From positions 20,043,246 through 20,107,245 of the forward strand of contig CM032119.1 of the NCBI GenBank assembly GCA_018894105.1: DNA of 64,000 bases, written 5' to 3'. The DNA comes from Jacaranda mimosifolia (lineage: Eukaryota > Streptophyta > Magnoliopsida > Lamiales > Bignoniaceae). Positions 58,712 to 64,000 of this stretch are shown here, piece after piece; within the stretch, counting starts at the first letter, position 1, and each line of letters starts with the position of its first letter. The notes beneath the pieces were generated by a model. The model searched no databases and was not told where the DNA came from. It was given only the letters and a program-made list of their open reading frames with translations. Made by a program: the position numbers and the translations under genes.

Positions 58712-60051
58712 TTTTGATTCATACATAATAGAGGCACAAGCGTTGTGTAAGTTCTCAAAATTATGTTTGACATTTCTTATTGCTTTTAAAAATTAGTTAA
58801 AGTTAATCTTCAATAATGTGGCATAATTGTTATGTTCCCTCTTGCTTGGCCAATTATTTGTTTATGTCATAAGCATTTAATTGTTGGAATTGATTGCCAA
58901 TTTTGGATTTATTTATTGTTTATTTAAATGTTGAATGGATGATAAATGAATGGGGATGATCATAAGCCTTTAATATTAATTTTTATTTGTTGCAAGTTGT
59001 TGAAAAGGGTTGCATTAAATTGGGGCTTGCATGCCTCTTAATTTCTATCTTGTAAATGTTATGAGAGTAGAATCACTAGGAGTGAGGATTTCTTTCTCTT
59101 GTAAAATTTGCAAGGAGCAATGAAAGCCATTAGAGGTATGAAGACCAAATAATGTATAGGATACACTCATGTAATAGCTAGATTTAATCAATCACTTAAA
59201 ATCAACTAAGTGGTGGACCTCTGGCTCTAAGTGCATTACTTGGTTAGGCTCATGGTCATCCCACCCTAGGAGCATGTTAGGCGCATTTACTTATTTACAC
59301 TTTCCATATCTTATTGATGTATGAGATGCATGGTTAGGATGTAGAAAATCTAAATAAGAAGATAAAATGATGAGATCTTTTCAAGCAAGAAAATTCATGT
59401 ACTTAGAATATCTAAGTGCTTTCAAATATTAAGTCAAAATGGAAACAAACTAAAAGAACTTTTAATTAATCCATGCCTTCTACCAATAGTATGTGGCATG
59501 ATGACGCTACCATCATTTGTGTGATGTCTCACGAGTCATGGGTCATGCTAATGATGGAAAGCTGTGATCATATACTTAGCATATAATGCACCATTAATTT
59601 GAGGCTTCCCATGCATTGGCACATGAGTCGTGGGATGACGTGGAGTGGTCTCGAATTAAAGATTGATTGGTAGGTTTGACTTAACACCTAGTAGTATAGA
59701 TGTCACATGAGTGTGGGTCTATATGAAAAGTGAGGTAAAATATATCAAGAGTTGCATGAGACGCAATTAGTAAAAGTTGCTTACCTTTCGATTGTTTGTG
59801 GATGTCTCATGAGTCGTGGGTCCACTTACAAGTTCTTAGGGTCTTGATTCCCACCGGGAAATGAGATTTTTCGAATTCTTCTAAGGGGTGAAGGATTTGA
59901 TAAAATAGTAGGAGACAAACATGCTTGGAAGACCATGCACATGTTTGTTATATCAATACTCAATCATATGCTTATAATCTTACTTTTGTCTCTTGTAGAT
60001 TTTCAAAATCTTCAATGACAAAGTGGCTAAGAACCTACTCAACACTATTAT

Positions 60052-60820
60052 GGAAACCAATAAACATACCGGGCCAAACTTTCGTGATTAGTTGAGAAAC
60101 CTCAAAATAATTCTGGACTCTGAAAAGAGGACCTACATCCGTGATCAAAGTCCTCTGGACACCTCGGGCGATGATGTCACCAATGAAGCCTGTGAATTGT
60201 TCACTAAGTTTGTAGATAATGATCTACAAACAAGATGCCTCATGATGGCTTTCATGACCAATGAGCTCCAAAAGGCTCACGAGCATATGAAGCATGCTTG
60301 TGAGATCTGCAAACACCTATAAGAGTTGTATGGTATTTAAACAAGACACAAAAGTTTCGCTTTGTCAAGAGCGCTCTGTAGATTAATGACAATTGAGGGT
60401 TCGAATGTCTATGGTCACGAGCTCAAGACAATTAGACTCATCAGCTTGGACAACTTGCTGTGATCATGGATAATGACCTATACGTAGATTTGATCCTACA
60501 ATAATTGCTCTCTTCGTTCGACCAATTTGTTATGAACTTTAATATGTTCGATCAAGAGGTGATGATTAAAGAATTGGTAAACATATTGGTGACCACTAAG
60601 GCAACGATAAAAAAGGAAAATCCTTTTATGCTTGCGTCCTCCTATAAGTCTAGGGCCCATAAGGGACCTACAAAGAGAGGTAAAAGGAAGAAGAGTTCTT
60701 CCTCAAAAAGGAAGCAGCCTTTAAAGGGTTTGGGGGGAGGGGGGGTTAAGAAGAAGAAAGGGACTAAGTTGTTTCCATTAAGGCGAAAAGGGGCATTGGA
60801 AAAGAAATTGAAAAGCTAAC
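60052..60820 (+). pseudogene. Copia C gag
   Basis: ATG at 60,052 gives METNKHTGPNF, then a stop, then LRNLKIILDSEKRTYIRDQSPLD (open frame 60,092-60,322), further stops, and 60,505-60,819 with FDQFVMNFNMFDQEVMIKELVNILVT and a Lys/Ser-rich tail. A run of Gs (about 60,731-60,746) coincides with a frame change before the zinc knuckle, which is lost from the frame. Confidence 0.85.
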
Positions 60821-60856
60821 CTTGCATCCCTTGAGAACGGTATCTACTTTATTGAA

Positions 60857-62053
60857 GTGCACTTAACAATTAATTCTTCCTTATGGGTGTTTGATATTGC
60901 ATGTGGTTCTCACCTTTGTAATTCATTACAGGGGATGAAAAGAAAAAAGTTTCCTAATAAAGGGGATGTGATTCTCCGCCTAGGAAATGGAGCAAAAGTT
61001 GTTGCCACGGTCTTAGGTGTAGTCAAGTTAGACTTGGGGAATGCTTGCATTATGTTAGATCCTTGTTATTATGTACCCTAATTTGTTAAGAACATTGTTT
61101 CAATTCCCATTCTTGATATTGAAGGATATGATTTTTCTATGTTGAATTGGGTGCTGAAAGCATTAAAGAATGGTTCTTTAATTACATAAGGTACATTGAA
61201 TAACAGATTATACATACTTGATTCTCAACCGTCATTAATGCACATTCAATCAAGTAAGAGAAAATTAGATAACCAAGAAGATGCCATCTTATGGCATGCA
61301 AGACTTGGACATATCTCTAAAAATATGATGATCAAGTTAGAAGCACTCAAAGCACTAAATGTTAGTTGCATTGAGGACCCTCCTACTTGTGAATCTTGTT
61401 TGAAGGAAAAAATGACCAAGGCTCATTTTGTAGTATAAATAGAACGAACCACAAGTCCTTTGGATTTGACCCATATGGATGTTTGTGGCCCACTAAAAGT
61501 TAGTGCGATAGGAGATTATTCCTACTTCATCACCTTTGCCAATGATTATAGTATCATATGAAGCACAAGTCTAAAGCCTTTGAAAGGTTCAAAGAGTATA
61601 GGAATGAAGTAGAGAAGCGAAAGGGGCTTCGTATTAAGCTCTACGATTGGATCGAGGGGGAAAATACTTAAGTATCGAGTTCTTAGATTATCTAAAAAAA
61701 AATGGAATTCTCTGTCAATGGACTCCGCCCGGCACACCGCAACACAAAGGAGCAGTGGAAAGGAGAAACCGTACCTTGTTGGACATGGTACGTTCCATGA
61801 TGAGCTTTTCTAATGTGCATATATCCTTTTGTCAAGGATACACCTTACATACAACAGTGAAGTTATTAAATGTAGTACCTTCAAAGTCAGTGCCTAAAAC
61901 ACTGCATGAGATGTGGTGTGGCAAGTACCCTCTTACCATTATCTTAGGGTTTGGGGGTCTCCCACATATGTCAAGCGGTTAGTGGGAGACAAGTTGGATA
62001 GTAGATCCACCTTGTGCGAGTTTGTGGGATACCCAAGAGAGTCTTTGAGTTGT
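60857..62053 (+). pseudogene. Copia C protease and integrase, truncated
   Basis: WVFDIACGSHLCNSLQG marks the protease site. Frame 61,196-61,438 holds LDNQEDAILWHARLGHISKNMM and CESCLKEK (integrase zinc module). Frame 61,647-61,982 starts at the second catalytic Asp (MDRGGKYLSIEFLDYL) and includes the Glu region GAVERRNRTLLDMVRSMM. The RT and RNase H are absent. Confidence 0.85.
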
Positions 62054-64000
62054 TGAAGGTTAGTAAGCTACTAGAATCCAATAATTAAAACGTCAAAAGC
62101 TCAAATTAACTAGTGCTTACAACCTACCAAGGATCTATTCATTCTAGGAATTCAAATTTGGTTAGAGTGTTACCTCGAAAAGCAAATTTCCAAGGTCACA
62201 AGGGTGAACACTTGACTGATCTAAAATTTGGCAGACTTTGGCACAACGGAGAAACAACAACTTTTGCCTCTGTTAGAGCGCTCCAAAATCAGGAAAAAAA
62301 TTTGAAACTTTTCAACACCTTAAGAAAAGTGCTGTAAAAAAAATTCAGAGCAAAACTCAATCTGAATTGCTTGGAAAAAATTCAGCAAGTGACTGCTCTA
62401 TTCTAGTAGATCTCCAAAGGTAGCAAATCAAATACTTTGCCTCTATTGATATGATCCACACACCAACTAATCCTCTAAATTCCACTTACTTTTAGCTGGA
62501 GAAAATGAGCAGAATATCAATGGTGAAGGCCAATTTGAGGTAGGAGAAGAAGAATTAAAGCAAAGCTTCAACACATGATGCAATGCCTGGAGAAAGTTTG
62601 GGAGGGAATTGTGATAGAATCCAATTCTTCACACTTTTCATAATGATGGCCGATCTTCTCTCTCGATATCTATATATAGATGTTGGATGGTGTGATGCAA
62701 AGGTGACAACTTTGAATTTAAATCTCATTTGAATTTCATGTGCATCTTAATTACATTTAAAATCTAATTTCAAATTAATTAAGATACTAATTCAAATGAA
62801 CCTTACATTTGAATTTTCCCTCCAAAATTTATTCTTCTCTTTAATTAAATTAAACACTTTAACTTAATTAATTTATCATTAACTTAACTCTTAAGTCAAA
62901 AAGTTTAACTCCAAAAGCTTTATTTTGTTAATTTAACTCTTTAAAGTAACTTGACCAATTGATGGTCACTTGGCACCAAATAATTAACTCCTTAATTATT
63001 GGTCTAATTTAGCTCTTTAAATTAGTTGATTAATTTAATACTTAAATTAATCAAGCCAAAAATTGACCTTCAATTTGCAACCTCAAAATTAGCCACCCAG
63101 GAGTAATTTTTTAACTCTTAGAAAAGTTCTTATTTCATCTTTGGAGGACAATTGGATTTTGTGTGTGACCCAATAGGTTCTATCATTCATTAGACATGAG
63201 CTCACAACTCCTTGTGACTTTTGAATGTCATATATTCATTTTAGTTTAAAACACTTTTAAGCTAATCGACTCAATTCAATTAATCTCATTAATTGAAGAG
63301 TACCTAATCTCTATGGTCAAGGTCCAACCTCAAGCCCATGAAGCCTAACTAGTTAGCCGAAATGAATGTTTTTGGAGAACCATTAGAGCTCTATGCGTAC
63401 CATGCAAATACGGTCCTTCCATCTACTATCACTTAAAAGAGACTTATGGCAATATATTTGTTGGCATCCTAATAGCCTCGATACTATGTCTCTATTCTCA
63501 ATGTTCGATTCCTTTGTATGACCTCACCTTTGTAAAACTCTTTTTCCAAATTGTCATACCACCTCGCGCAAGGATTTATTGGAATCGATCGTTATAGAAC
63601 ACATAGGAGATGTACTCACCTTCACAAAAGCGAGGAGTCAGATTCCATCTTGGATCTCACAAACCTCCATGCCAAGTAGCTCATACCCAATCTCAACCCA
63701 AAAGACCCGCTAAGTTGTCAAAGAAAAGTCAAAGTATGAGGACCAGACACAAGGTTACCATGGATCCTCAAGTCAGAGGACCAATAATATGCACTAGCGC
63801 AAACAAGAGAACTCGCCACTACCGACTTGCCACTCTAGTTATCTAGTAGATTCTTTGGTTGGTCGTCAGTACCTTGTTCTCTAACAAGCAACTACTAACA
63901 TGCACCCGTATCTCATATGGTTGCTCATGGAATGGATCAATAACTCTTGAATTTATGCATCGTTAGTGCAAGTCTATCAAGATCTTAGATGCCTGGCCTT
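62054..64000 (-). repeat. Copia-family LTR, reverse orientation, running off the window
   Basis: Begins tgaaggttagtaagctac and carries the usual family landmarks: a TATA region at 62,666-62,678 (tatctatatatag), gggtgtgacc-type strings near 63,160, gaagagtacctaatctc (63,294) and catgcaaatacggtcc (63,400). The palindrome is broken here (ggtgtgatgcaaagg then diverged). The junction at 62,053 interrupts copia C integrase. The ORF 63,610-63,846 lies inside the LTR and is not a gene. Confidence 0.85.

Larger units (their letters stand above)
58712..62053 (+). mobile_element. Copia element C, internal fragment, plus orientation
   Basis: Starts inside the leader at the point equivalent to 33,665 of copia A (gcacaagcgttgtg) and runs through gag, protease and into integrase, where it stops at gagtctttgagttgt, equivalent to 37,790 of A. 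It has no LTR of its own at either end: on the left is the minisatellite, on the right a reverse LTR. Confidence 0.88.

Noticed and set aside
1..64000. tRNA or rRNA genes, organelle DNA insert
   Set aside because: I saw no cloverleaf with A and B boxes and no rRNA or plastid gene sequence on reading; a tRNAscan or organelle BLAST would settle it.

Overview
The window is nuclear DNA of a flowering plant, almost certainly a eudicot. The evidence is an intron-containing exostosin-type (GT47) glycosyltransferase gene, a plant oxidosqualene-cyclase fragment, plant Ty1/copia and Tat-lineage Ty3/gypsy retrotransposons, hAT- and CACTA-like DNA transposon pieces, and AT-rich intergenic sequence. No species can be named from the sequence alone. 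Most of the open reading frames are retrotransposon remains or chance frames. I support one intact-looking host gene and one host-gene fragment.

Layout. 1-6,300: reverse-oriented copia LTR copies, a short two-copy repeat, and an AT-rich inverted-repeat element rich in ttcggtt/aaccgaa. 6,938-9,153 (minus): a four-exon GT47 gene of 520 codons, with a probable leader intron and pyrimidine-rich leader up to about 9,990. 10,841-15,480: a diverged Tat-type LTR with its polypurine tract, one CACTA-like end with GTAAC/GTTAC repeats, a degenerate TTGGGCTT-rich stretch and AT-rich DNA. 16,510-16,889 (minus): a frameshifted oxidosqualene cyclase first-exon fragment. 18,419-29,202 (minus): a full-structure Tat-lineage gypsy element with TATAT target duplications, 811/731 bp LTRs, gag, protease, RT, two RNase H domains, integrase, a six-copy 65-bp array and a spliced antisense ORF. 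All of its coding parts are broken.

29,203-31,760: AT-rich DNA, a possible hAT-type MITE and trinucleotide microsatellites. 31,763-41,854 (plus): copia copy A, with a truncated 5' LTR, a 2,228-bp 3' LTR and a hAT element (34,843-35,611) inside its leader. 43,450-53,669 (minus): copia copy B of the same family, inverted relative to A, so that A and B form two roughly 10-kb inverted arms around a 1.6-kb spacer. 55,041-64,000: a scrambled cluster of further copies of this family, comprising a plus LTR start, a minus LTR with the 3' end of pol, a GC-rich 140-bp minisatellite, plus-strand copy C (leader, gag, integrase) and another minus LTR running off the window.

The genes do not form a pathway. 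The functional story is a host glycosyltransferase next to a nested-retrotransposon landscape. The features most worth a second look are the antisense spliced ORF of the gypsy element, the near-perfect palindrome beside the TATA box of the copia LTRs, the large inverted copia pair, the clean hAT insertion with a visible empty site, and the cyclase fragment.
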